The notes under the pieces are model-generated. The model ran no database searches, was not told where the DNA came from, and was given only the letters and a program-made list of their open reading frames with translations. Positions 10,985 to 18,337 of a stretch of DNA of 64,000 bases are shown one piece after another (the stretch's first letter is position 1; the number at the start of each line of letters is the position of its first letter). The position numbers and the translations under genes are program-made. Origin of the DNA: Lycium barbarum (taxonomy: Eukaryota; Streptophyta; Magnoliopsida; Solanales; Solanaceae); assembly GCF_019175385.1 (NCBI RefSeq), contig NC_083346.1, forward strand, positions 54,217,821 to 54,281,820. Direction: 5' to 3'.

Positions 10985-11340
10985 TCGTATATTGCAAAAT
11001 ACGGACCGTAAAGTGCAATACGGTCCGTAAACTGGCAGTCGTAAACTGCCATGCAAAAGCTTCAGCTTTCTGCCAGTGGTCGTAAACTGCAAATACGGAC
11101 CGTAAACTGGTATACGGTCCGTAAACTGCCAGGTCATAAACTGGCATACCAAACTTCAACTTTCTGCCAGCTGAGGAAGAGGTATGATACGACCTGGTGG
11201 ACGGACCGTAAAGTGATTTACGGCCCGTAAACCATTGTCGTAAATCACCATGCATGCAGGCCAAAGTTTCTGGTTCTGCTTAAGCTTAAAAACGACCATG
11301 AGGGATGGTCCGTAAACTGAAATACGGACCGTAAACCTCC
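10985..11340. promoter_or_regulatory. Array of TACGGACCGTAAACTG-type boxes in U3 of LTR B
   Basis: About a dozen copies or half-copies of TACGGnCCGTAAA (n = A, T or C), often followed by CTG, separated by runs such as CAGTGGTCGTAAACTGC. The core TACGGACCGTA is almost self-complementary. The 3' LTR has the same array at about 18512-18860. It lies 170-530 bp from the LTR start. Confidence 0.7.
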
Positions 11341-12728
11341 ATGGACAACCACTGTTCACCCAGCACAGATTTTTCAATTCATTAAATATGAGGATCAAGA
11401 CTTGTCTTATTTCATTTACAACATTACACCACTTCTCTCTAGAACTTCCCTCTACATTATTTTATGAGTTTTCAAGGATTATAAGTCATCCATAACATTA
11501 AGACAAGTAAATCAAGGATAAGGGAATCATCAAGGATCATCCAAGTCAAGAAATCCAAATGGAGAAAAACTAGGGTTTTGCTCAAAGAAGAGTATTATCA
11601 ACCAAAGCTTGTTCCTACAACTTCTAAGGTAAGATTCATGCTTTTTACAAGATGCTTGAGGTATTGGAGAATTAAAATACATGGATTGTAGAAAATGTGG
11701 TCAACTAGGTCATGAATGATGAATAGTGACATTTTGAGAAATAGTTTGAATTGAGTTATGAATGTTGTTGTGTTGTGATACGAATGTGTTATAAAAGGTA
11801 TTAAGATCATGAACTAAACACTCTAGACGAATGGACGAAGATGGGTGTTATAATCATGAATGTGGGTGAATTAGATGCAAATTGAGGAATTCTAGATAAT
11901 GTGGATAATGTGAATGACTAATGGCCATTGCTATGATATTAATGAAGGTAAAAACGCTAGCATTGGAAGGGAACGTGCAAGCATAGAATAGTTCGACGGA
12001 AAGGTATGTAAGGCTAACCCTTCTTTCATAAGGCATGGTTCTTGGCCAAATTCCTAAATTCCTCTATATGAGTATGTTGTCTTCACATGGTTGACATTCC
12101 GAGCTCATAAGCTCACGACCCTTGATATGTACTATGCTTATACTACGTTCCTCGTATGACGAGTAAGTCTATAATGTAAATGTAACGATAATGATGAGGA
12201 TAGTAATGATGATGAGAGTAAAATGAGACTAGAGATGCTTACGAGCTACGATATATGTGTATGTGTGCCTATGAAGGGCTATAATAAGACCCCGAGCTTA
12301 TGATTCCGGGTAAGACTATATGTATATGACTATGTATAAAGTATGTATACGATTACGAAACGCGCGCACACCTCTGCAGAGGGTACGGATAACCCTGATG
12401 CCTTGGTAGGGCCAGGTATGTATGACCTTGAGCCTTGGTTGGCCAAGTATGTATAAGACACCAATCCCATGAGGTCGGGTATGCTATGTATATGAAATGA
12501 CTATGTATATAATATGAATATGAATGTGAAAAGACTATGTATTGGAATACGGATAAGGACATGTATACGAATACGAGCACAAGTATGGTACGAGTATTAC
12601 TATGGGATACGAACGACGATGTATGCAAGAAAGCGACATGATGATGATATTACTGCCTCCCCTCTTATGCTATCTTCATATGATATCTATTATGCTCCTA
12701 TATTGATGTTGATCATGCTTTACATACT

Positions 12729-12747
12729 CAGTACATTCTTCGTACTG
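12729..12747 (+). ncRNA. Conserved LTR inverted repeat CAGTAC-ATTCTTC-GTACTG, element B
   Basis: Six-base arms around a 7-base spacer in the context TACATACTCAGTAC...GTACTGACGTCC. It is lost from the 3' LTR of B because it lies within the 543-bp deletion. Shared with the other LTRs of the window. Confidence 0.6.
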
Positions 12748-12903
12748 ACGTCCTTTAGTTTGTGGACGCTGCGTCATGCCCGCAGGTGCGCAGGGAGACA
12801 GATTTGATCCTTTGCTGCCTATTCGAAGATTTCATAGAGAGCTCTATTTCCTTCGGAGCCATATCTTTTGGGTATCATTCTTTTGTGTATATAATTATGG
12901 GCA

Positions 12904-12924
12904 TAACGGGGTCCTGTCCCGCTA
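12904..12924 (+). ncRNA. Conserved LTR stem-loop (loop GTCCTGT), element B 5' LTR
   Basis: TAACGGG-GTCCTGT-CCCGCTA. One position mismatches here (A against C). The 3' LTR copy at 19887-19907 reads TAGCGGG-GTCCTGT-CCCGCTA with all seven positions paired. LTR C at 20916-20934 has GACGGG/CCCGTC with the same loop. Confidence 0.6.
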
Positions 12925-13232
12925 ATGTGATATGTTATACTCTTAGAGGCTCGTAGACGTATGGGTGTGTGGGTAGATGTGTTTGGCCTTGTCGGCCTAT
13001 GTTTTGTATATCCTTTTGTCGGCCACGTTGGCCCATGTACATTGATGTGGCATAAATGCCTATGATGATATAAATGTGCGGTTGTCCATATGGGACTAGT
13101 TGACGAATCAATGGAAATGCATGTATAATTATGTGGCTCACCTAGATGTAAGTATAAGAGTAAGCTATGAGGGTGCTTGGGTGGGTTAGCACCGGGTGCT
13201 CGTCGCGGCCCCGAGTCGGGTCGTGACAAAAG

Positions 13233-13244
13233 TGGTATCAGAGC
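13233..13244 (+). other. Primer binding site of element B (tRNA-iMet)
   Basis: TGGTATCAGAGC four bases (AAAG) after the LTR end, complementary to the 3' end of initiator tRNA-Met. Confidence 0.93.
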
Positions 13245-13290
13245 AGTTCAGTCCTAGGATGTGTCTACGAGCCGTGTCTAGTAGAGTCTT

Positions 13291-13324
13291 GGTTATGGGT
13301 GTGTTGCGCGCCACACTTATAAAC
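13291..13324 (+). ncRNA. Leader hairpin with self-complementary loop (dimer-initiation-like), element B
   Basis: Arm GGTTATGGGTGTG, loop TTGCGCGC, arm CACACTTATAAAC. Twelve of 13 positions pair, counting two G-U pairs. The loop ends in the palindrome GCGCGC. It sits 47 bases after the primer site and about 115 bases before gag. Confidence 0.7.
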
Positions 13325-13438
13325 GAGAAGCTGCGGACATCTTAGGAATATATGACCTTCTTTCTTCATAAGAATCGTGCGATAGAGCTATGATGTAAGA
13401 AATTCTTGTTCTTAAACCGTGTGTTGTGTATTTCAGAG

Positions 13439-13717
13439 ATGCCTAAAAAGAAAAAGGCTACAGCAGCCCAAAAGGGCAAGACGGTGGCAGAAAAGCGGGC
13501 TGAAAGAGCACCGCCACCGGTAGTAGAGGAAGATGAGTCCCAGAATGCGGCTCAATCTCAGTCCTCCCAGACAGTGCCTATTACTGAGGAGCACGTGGGA
13601 GCCTCAGCCCCAGCTCCAGCTCCTCCACCGAATGCTTCAGGCCAAGATGTGAGAGAGGCCATTAATTTGTTGACTCAGTTGGTTGCGGCCCAGACGCAGA
13701 GGCCAAAAGCAGGGTAA
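13439..13717 (+). CDS. Gag N-terminal segment, element B
   Basis: 92 codons from ATG 13439 to TAA 13715. Basic start (MPKKKKATAAQKGK), a Glu/Pro/Ala-rich low-complexity middle and the conserved helix REAINLLTQLVAAQTQR. This is the disordered N-terminus of Gag, before the capsid-like domain. The stop sits where the related frame in D has codons continuing into GDR. Confidence 0.85.
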   Translation: MPKKKKATAAQKGKTVAEKRAERAPPPVVEEDESQNAAQSQSSQTVPITEEHVGASAPAPAPPPNASGQDVREAINLLTQLVAAQTQRPKAG

Positions 13718-13759
13718 GGTGACAGGACTGTTAGTACAAGGGCCTGTGACTTCATTGTT

Positions 13760-14512
13760 TTGAAACCCTCGGAATTCTTTGGGCCGAAACTGGAGGAGGA
13801 TCCCCAGGACTTTATTGATGGTATGCTAAGGACGCTCCGGTTGATACATGCTTCAGACACCGAATCGGTGGAGCTAGCGTCATACAAATTGAGGGATGTC
13901 TCAATCCAGTGGTATACGGTTTGGATGGCTTCGCGGGGAGCCAATGTACCTCCGCCGGTATGGCAAGAGTTTGTCGATGCTTTTCTCCGTCACTACATGC
14001 CTCCAGAAGTTCAGCCACCTAGGGCCGATAAATTCTTGAATCTGAGGCAAGGTAGCATGAGTGCTACAGAGTATAGTCTCCGCTTCAATTCCTTGGCTAG
14101 GTATGCTTCGGCCATGGTAGCGGATATTGGCGATCGGGTGCACCGGTTTGTGAAAGACCTAGGGCCACACTTGATGGATAAATGTTTGACTGCGTCCCTT
14201 CAGGATGGCATGGATATTGCACGCATTCAGGCACATGCTCAGGAATTAGAGGAACACCTACAGCAGCGGAGAAATGAACGTGAGCAGGATAGGGGCCATA
14301 ACAAGAGGGCCAGACCTTCGGGTTCGAGGAGCGAGTCCAGGGGCGGACACATACAGCAGTTTCCCAGCCATTCAGGCTATTCTATGACCAGTACACCTCC
14401 ACAGTTCATGGGGCATAGATTTGACAGATCTACTCGTTCCGAGCCGAGTCAGGGTTATTCGGGGTCTCAGTTTAGAGGTGATTCAGGCCAGCCAAGGCCA
14501 CCCGTACCATGA
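13760..14512 (+). CDS. Gag capsid-like domain, element B
   Basis: In frame with the segment before. Contains KPSEFFGPKLEEDPQDFIDG, the WY motif (IQWYTVW), FVDAFLRHYMPPEV, ADKFLNLRQGSMSATEYSL and a basic tail (NKRARPSGSRSESRGG). These are the marks of the plant retrotransposon gag family (PF03732-like). It ends at TGA 14510, just before the zinc knuckle; the family has Arg (CGA) there. Confidence 0.88.
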   Translation: MKPSEFFGPKLEEDPQDFIDGMLRTLRLIHASDTESVELASYKLRDVSIQWYTVWMASRGANVPPPVWQEFVDAFLRHYMPPEVQPPRADKFLNLRQGSMSATEYSLRFNSLARYASAMVADIGDRVHRFVKDLGPHLMDKCLTASLQDGMDIARIQAHAQELEEHLQQRRNEREQDRGHNKRARPSGSRSESRGGHIQQFPSHSGYSMTSTPPQFMGHRFDRSTRSEPSQGYSGSQFRGDSGQPRPPVP

Positions 14513-14977
14513 TGTTCTCAGTGTGGAAAGTTCCATTGGGGTCAGTGCCGATCAGGTTCAGATGCTTGCTATTCATGTGGTCGGCCAGGCCATATTATGC
14601 GTGATTGCCCCTCAGTACATGGTAGAGGTAGGACCTAGCCATCAGGGTCGGTAGCCGGATCTTCAGCATCTGTACGCCCTACGGGGCCAGGCTCACATGC
14701 GCCAGTCGGCAATGGTAGAGGTAGAGGCAGAGCTCCCAGTACTAGCGGTCCTCAGCACCGTATTTATGCTTTGGCTGGACGCCAAGATCTTGAGTCTTCT
14801 CCTGATGTGGTCACAGGTATATTATCGGTATTCTCTCATGATGTATATGCTTTGATTGATCCGGGCTCCATATTATCATATGTTACTCCATATATTGTGA
14901 TTTGTGATCGTCGTACCATGATTGATTTGCATGAGCTATAAATGGTAGATTTTGACGTTATTATGGGCATGGATTAG
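14513..14977 (+). pseudogene. Zinc knuckle and protease region, element B (broken)
   Basis: In-frame reading shows CYSCGRPGHIMRDCP (14567-14611), a Gly/Arg-rich linker, then HRIYALAGRQ and the protease active site LIDPGSILSY (near 14855-14883). Stops at 14636, 14939 and 14975. Compared with D, about 36 residues between TPYI and ICDR are absent, without shifting frame. The protease is therefore both truncated and interrupted. Confidence 0.82.
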
Positions 14978-15811
14978 TTGGCTTCTTGTTACGCCAACGT
15001 TGATTGCCGAATGAAGATGGTTCATTTCCAGTTTTCGGGAGAACCAGTCTTAGAATGGAAAGGGAATGCGGCATCACCAAAAGGTAGGTTTATTTCCTAT
15101 CAAAAGTCAAGGAAGATGATCACGAAAGGGTGTATTTATCAGCTAGTGCGAGTTCAAGATGTTGAAGATGAGTCACCGACCCTTCAGTCAGTTCCGGTAG
15201 TGAACGAATTTCCGGATGTGTTCCCGGAAGAGCTTCCAGGCCTTCCTCCCGAGCGAGAGATAGATTTTGCGATTGATGTGTTGCCAGACACTAATCCCAT
15301 ATCTATTCCTCCCTATAGGATGGCACCCGCAGAGTTGAAACAGTTGAAGGAGCAATTGAAAGACTTGCTTGAAAAAGGCTTCATTCGGCCTAGTTCATCC
15401 CCGTGGGGAGCACCCGTAATGTTCATCCGGAAGAAGGATGGATCCTTGAGAATGTGCATTGATTATCGACAATTGAATAAAGTGACAATTAAAAACAAGT
15501 ATCCCCTCCCGAGGATTGATGATTTATTTGATCAATTGCAAGGTGCCAAATGGTTTTCAAAGATTGATTTGAGGTCCGGGTATCACCAAGTAAGAGTTAG
15601 GGAGAAAGATATCCCTAAGAATGCTTTCAGAACAAGATATGGCCATTTCGAGTTCCGAGTAATGTCGTTTGGGCTAACTAATGCACCGACAGTGTTTATG
15701 GACTTAATGAACAAAGTATTCAGGCCTTTTCTGGATCGATTCATGATTGTATTCATCGATGACATCCTAGTGTATTCTAGATCCAAGGCAGAATATGTGG
15801 ATCATTTGTGA
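14978..15811 (+). CDS. Reverse transcriptase, element B
   Basis: 278 codons. Starts at the end of the protease, then the protease-RT linker [20 protein letters not shown], then [57 protein letters not shown] and the catalytic FIDDILVYS (15752-15778). It makes DNA from the element RNA using the tRNA primer. Ends at TGA 15809 in place of the Arg codon of the RT thumb (DHLR). Confidence 0.92.
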   Translation: MASCYANVDCRMKMVHFQFSGEPVLEWKGNAASPKGRFISYQKSRKMITKGCIYQLVRVQDVEDESPTLQSVPVVNEFPDVFPEELPGLPPEREIDFAIDVLPDTNPISIPPYRMAPAELKQLKEQLKDLLEKGFIRPSSSPWGAPVMFIRKKDGSLRMCIDYRQLNKVTIKNKYPLPRIDDLFDQLQGAKWFSKIDLRSGYHQVRVREKDIPKNAFRTRYGHFEFRVMSFGLTNAPTVFMDLMNKVFRPFLDRFMIVFIDDILVYSRSKAEYVDHL

Positions 15812-16540
15812 ATTGTCCTTGGAGTTCTTCGAGCTCGAGAGTTATTCACGAAGTTTTCCAAATGCGAGTTTTGGTTGAACTCAGTGGCATTTCTGGGCCA
15901 CATTGTTGCAGCTGACGGTATTCGAGTGGATAGCCAAATGATTGAGGCCGTGAAGACTTGGCCAAGGCCCACGACCCCTACGCAGGTCCGTAGCTTTTTG
16001 GGCTTAGCCGGTTATTACAGAAGATTTGTTGAGGGTTTCTCTTCTATTTCTGCACCGCTCACCAAGTTGACTCAGAAGTCAGCTAAGTTTCAATGGACAG
16101 ATGCTTGCGAGCGTAGTTTCCAAGAGTTGAAGGACCGACTGACTTCAGCCCCAGTCTTGACACTTCCAGAGGGATTGGAAGGATATGTTATTTATTGTGA
16201 TGCTTCAGGCGTCGGGCTAGGCTGTGTATTGATGCAAAATGGTAAGGTGATTGCGTATGCTTCTAGACAATTACGGAAACATGAGCAGAATTATCCTACC
16301 CATGACTTAGAATTGGCCGCGGTGGTCCATGCTTTAAAGATATGGAGACATTACTTATATGGTGTCCACGTGGATATTTATACATATCATAAGAGTCTCC
16401 AGTACATCTTCAAGCAGAAAGAGTTGAATTTGCGGCAACGACGATGGCTAGAGTTGCTAAAAGACTATGACGTCGAAATCCTGTACCACCCCGGAAAGGC
16501 AAATATTGTGGCTGATGCTCTTAGCCGTAGGTCGATGGAA
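15812..16540 (+). CDS. RT thumb/connection and RNase H, element B
   Basis: In frame with RT. Contains [32 protein letters not shown] and RNase H with [15 protein letters not shown] and [19 protein letters not shown]. The motif [10 protein letters not shown] seen in A reads [10 protein letters not shown] here (codon TAT 16384-16386), so a catalytic Asp appears lost. A one-base deletion near 16538 (ATGGAAGTC for ATGGGAAGTC) then shifts the frame into TAA 16544-16546. Confidence 0.88.
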
Positions 16541-16812
16541 GTCTAAGCGATGTATGACCAGAAAAGAAAGAGATGGCCCTTGATCTTCAGCAGTTAGCTA
16601 GCCTAGGAGTCTGAGTGATCGACTCCGGTAGCAGTGGAGCTATTATTCAGAATTCAACAGTTTCATCGTTAGTAGCGGAAGTAAAAGAGCGACAATTTGA
16701 GGATCCCATGCTAATGCAGTACAGAGATACACTCCCTTAGAAGGAGGGGTCATCATTTGACATTTCGGAAGACGGAGTTCTCTGATTTCGAGGCAGGTTA
16801 TGTGTTCCCGAT
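16541..16812 (+). pseudogene. Linker between RNase H and integrase, element B (stop-ridden)
   Basis: In the corrected frame it is recognisable by comparison with A and D (LQQLASLGV, IDSGSSGAIIQNS, LVAEVKERQFEDPML) but holds stops at 16555, 16612, 16738 and 16793. Homologous sites in A or D show Arg or Gln codons at several of these positions, pointing to C-to-T decay. Confidence 0.78.
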
Positions 16813-18048
16813 GTGGCAGGTCTACGCCATCAGATTTTGAGGGAAGCTCATTGTTCCCGTTACTCCGTTCACCCTGGAGCGACGAAAATGTATCGTGATC
16901 TTAAGACTATATATTGGTGGAATGGGATGAAGAAATACGTAGCGGAATTCGTAGCTCAGTGTCCTAATTGCCAACAAGTGAAGATAGAACACCAAAAGCC
17001 GGGTGGCTTATTGCAAGCTATAGAAATCCCAACTTGGAAGTGGGAAGTGATTAATATGGATTTCATTACAGGGTTATCCCGTTCTCGACGTAAATATGAT
17101 TCTATATGGGTGATCGTGGATAGGCTCACAAAGTCAGCGCATTTCTTACCGATCAGAACGACCTATATGGCAGAAGATTATGCCAAGCTTTATCTTAAAG
17201 AGATAGTGAGACTCCATGGCGTTCCGGTATCTATCATCTCCGATAGAGGGACTCAGTTTACAGCCAAGTTTTGGGGGTCTTTCCAAGAAGGTTTAGGGAC
17301 CCAAGTGCGCCTAAGCACGGCGTTTCACCCACAGACCGATGGGCAAGCTGAACGTACTATTCAGACTCTTGAAGATATGTTACGGGCATGTATGATAGAT
17401 TTTGGAGGAAATTGGGATGACCATTTGCCACTCATCGAGTTTGCTTACAATAACAGTTACCATTCTAGCATTCAAATGGCACCGTATGAAGCTCTATATG
17501 GGCGAAAGTGTAGATCCCCAATTGGGTGGTTTGAAACCGGAGAAGCTAAGTTGATAGGGCCAGACTTGGTCCAGCAAGCAATAGAGAAAGTTAAGCTCAT
17601 ACAAGATCGGTTGCTAGCGGCTCAAAGTCGTCAGAAGTCCTATGCGGATAATCGTCGAAGAGACTTAGAGTTCGAAGTGAAAGATTGGGTATTCTTGAAA
17701 GTGTCGCCAATGAAGGGCGTGATGAGATTTTGCAAAAAAGGGAAGCTCAGTCCCCGGTATATTGGGCCATACGAAATTGTGCGCAAAATAGGCAAAGTGT
17801 CCTATGAACTAGATCTACCTCCAGATTTGGAGTCAGTCCATCCAGTATTTCATGTCTCGATGCTTCGGAAGTGTGTTGGAGATCCTACGAGGATCGTCCC
17901 AGTGAATGATATTCAAGTGACAGAAAAGTTAACTTATGATGAAATACCCATTGCCATATTAGATAGGCAAGTACGGAGGCTTAGAAACAAAGAAGTGGCC
18001 TCAATTAAAGTTCTGTGGAGAAATAACAATCGAGAGGAAACGACATAG
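16813..18048 (+). CDS. Integrase, element B
   Basis: 411 codons, the longest open stretch of B. HHCC zinc finger (H...HPGATKMYRDL, ...[16 protein letters not shown]), catalytic core with Asp in MDFITGLS, Asp in SDRGTQFTAKFW and Glu in [13 protein letters not shown], then the GPY/F module (KLSPRYIGPYEIVRKIG), VHPVFHVSMLRKCVGDP and most of the chromodomain (RRLRNKEVASIKVLWRN). It stops at TAG 18046, replacing the conserved chromodomain Trp (family TWEAE). Reading on in frame gives YPHLF and ends at 18130. Core residues are intact. Confidence 0.92.
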   Translation: MAGLRHQILREAHCSRYSVHPGATKMYRDLKTIYWWNGMKKYVAEFVAQCPNCQQVKIEHQKPGGLLQAIEIPTWKWEVINMDFITGLSRSRRKYDSIWVIVDRLTKSAHFLPIRTTYMAEDYAKLYLKEIVRLHGVPVSIISDRGTQFTAKFWGSFQEGLGTQVRLSTAFHPQTDGQAERTIQTLEDMLRACMIDFGGNWDDHLPLIEFAYNNSYHSSIQMAPYEALYGRKCRSPIGWFETGEAKLIGPDLVQQAIEKVKLIQDRLLAAQSRQKSYADNRRRDLEFEVKDWVFLKVSPMKGVMRFCKKGKLSPRYIGPYEIVRKIGKVSYELDLPPDLESVHPVFHVSMLRKCVGDPTRIVPVNDIQVTEKLTYDEIPIAILDRQVRRLRNKEVASIKVLWRNNNREETT

Positions 18049-18324
18049 GAAGCAGAAGAGAATATGCGATCCAAATACCCACATTTATTTCAGCCCTTGG
18101 AAGAAGTCCAAGATGAGACGTCAAAATCATAAGGTATGCATGTTTTCCTTTTATACATTCAGGTCGTGTGCGGCCAAATTTCTAGTGCTGTTGTATTATT
18201 GCCCTGTGAGGCATTGTTATTCTGGGTTGTTGTGACAGGGTGGTAGTGCCACATTACAAAGGAAACTCTGGCAAAAATTTTATAGAATTCCCCAAGCCTT
18301 TAACATTCGAGGACGAATGTTCCT

Positions 18325-18337
18325 AAGGGGGGTAGAA
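18325..18337 (+). other. Polypurine tract of element B
   Basis: AAGGGGGGTAGAA directly before the 3' LTR start TGTTACACC, preceded by CATTCGAGGACGAATGTTCC, an inverted repeat found at the same place in the other elements. Confidence 0.9.

Larger units (their letters stand above)
10812..13228 (+). repeat. 5' LTR of element B (2417 bp)
   Basis: Runs from TGTTACACCTCGG to GGGTCGTGACA. In order: palindromic boxes (10985-11340), TATA-like ATTAAATATG near 11381, donor-like CTAAG|GTAAGA at 11628/11629, second donor-like GGTATGTAAGGCTAACCC near 12003, the CAGTAC hairpin at 12729 and the GTCCTGT-loop hairpin at 12904. Confidence 0.93.
11629..13436 (+). other. Putative leader intron of element B
   Basis: Donor CTAAG|GTAAGA at 11628/11629 and acceptor GTGTATTTCAG ending at 13436, two bases before the gag ATG at 13439. 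The interval holds the distal LTR, primer site and leader hairpin, so splicing would yield a short-leader gag mRNA. Inferred from sequence only. Confidence 0.5.
13439..18132 (+). pseudogene. Gag-Pol polyprotein of element B, eleven stops and one frameshift
   Basis: Same domain order as A. The start is ATG 13439 (MPKKKKATAAQKGK), just after the acceptor-like TTTCAG. In-frame stops: TAA 13715, TGA 14510, TAG 14636, TAA 14939, TAG 14975, TGA 15809, TGA 16555, TGA 16612, TAG 16738, TGA 16793, TAG 18046. A one-base loss near 16538 shifts the frame. Where A or D supply the ancestral codon, most stops are C-to-T or G-to-A changes (CGA to TGA, CAG to TAG, TGG to TAG). About 36 codons are missing in the protease around 14900. 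The natural end is TAA 18130-18132. Confidence 0.92.

Noticed and set aside
10985..11340. Possible CRISPR-like array
   Set aside because: Spacing is irregular, units are short and degenerate, and the setting is a plant LTR; no cas genes.
10803..11398. Minus-strand ORFs rich in VYGPY repeats in LTR B (also near 18323-19002)
   Set aside because: Produced by translation of the TACGGACCGTA boxes; no start context or family match.
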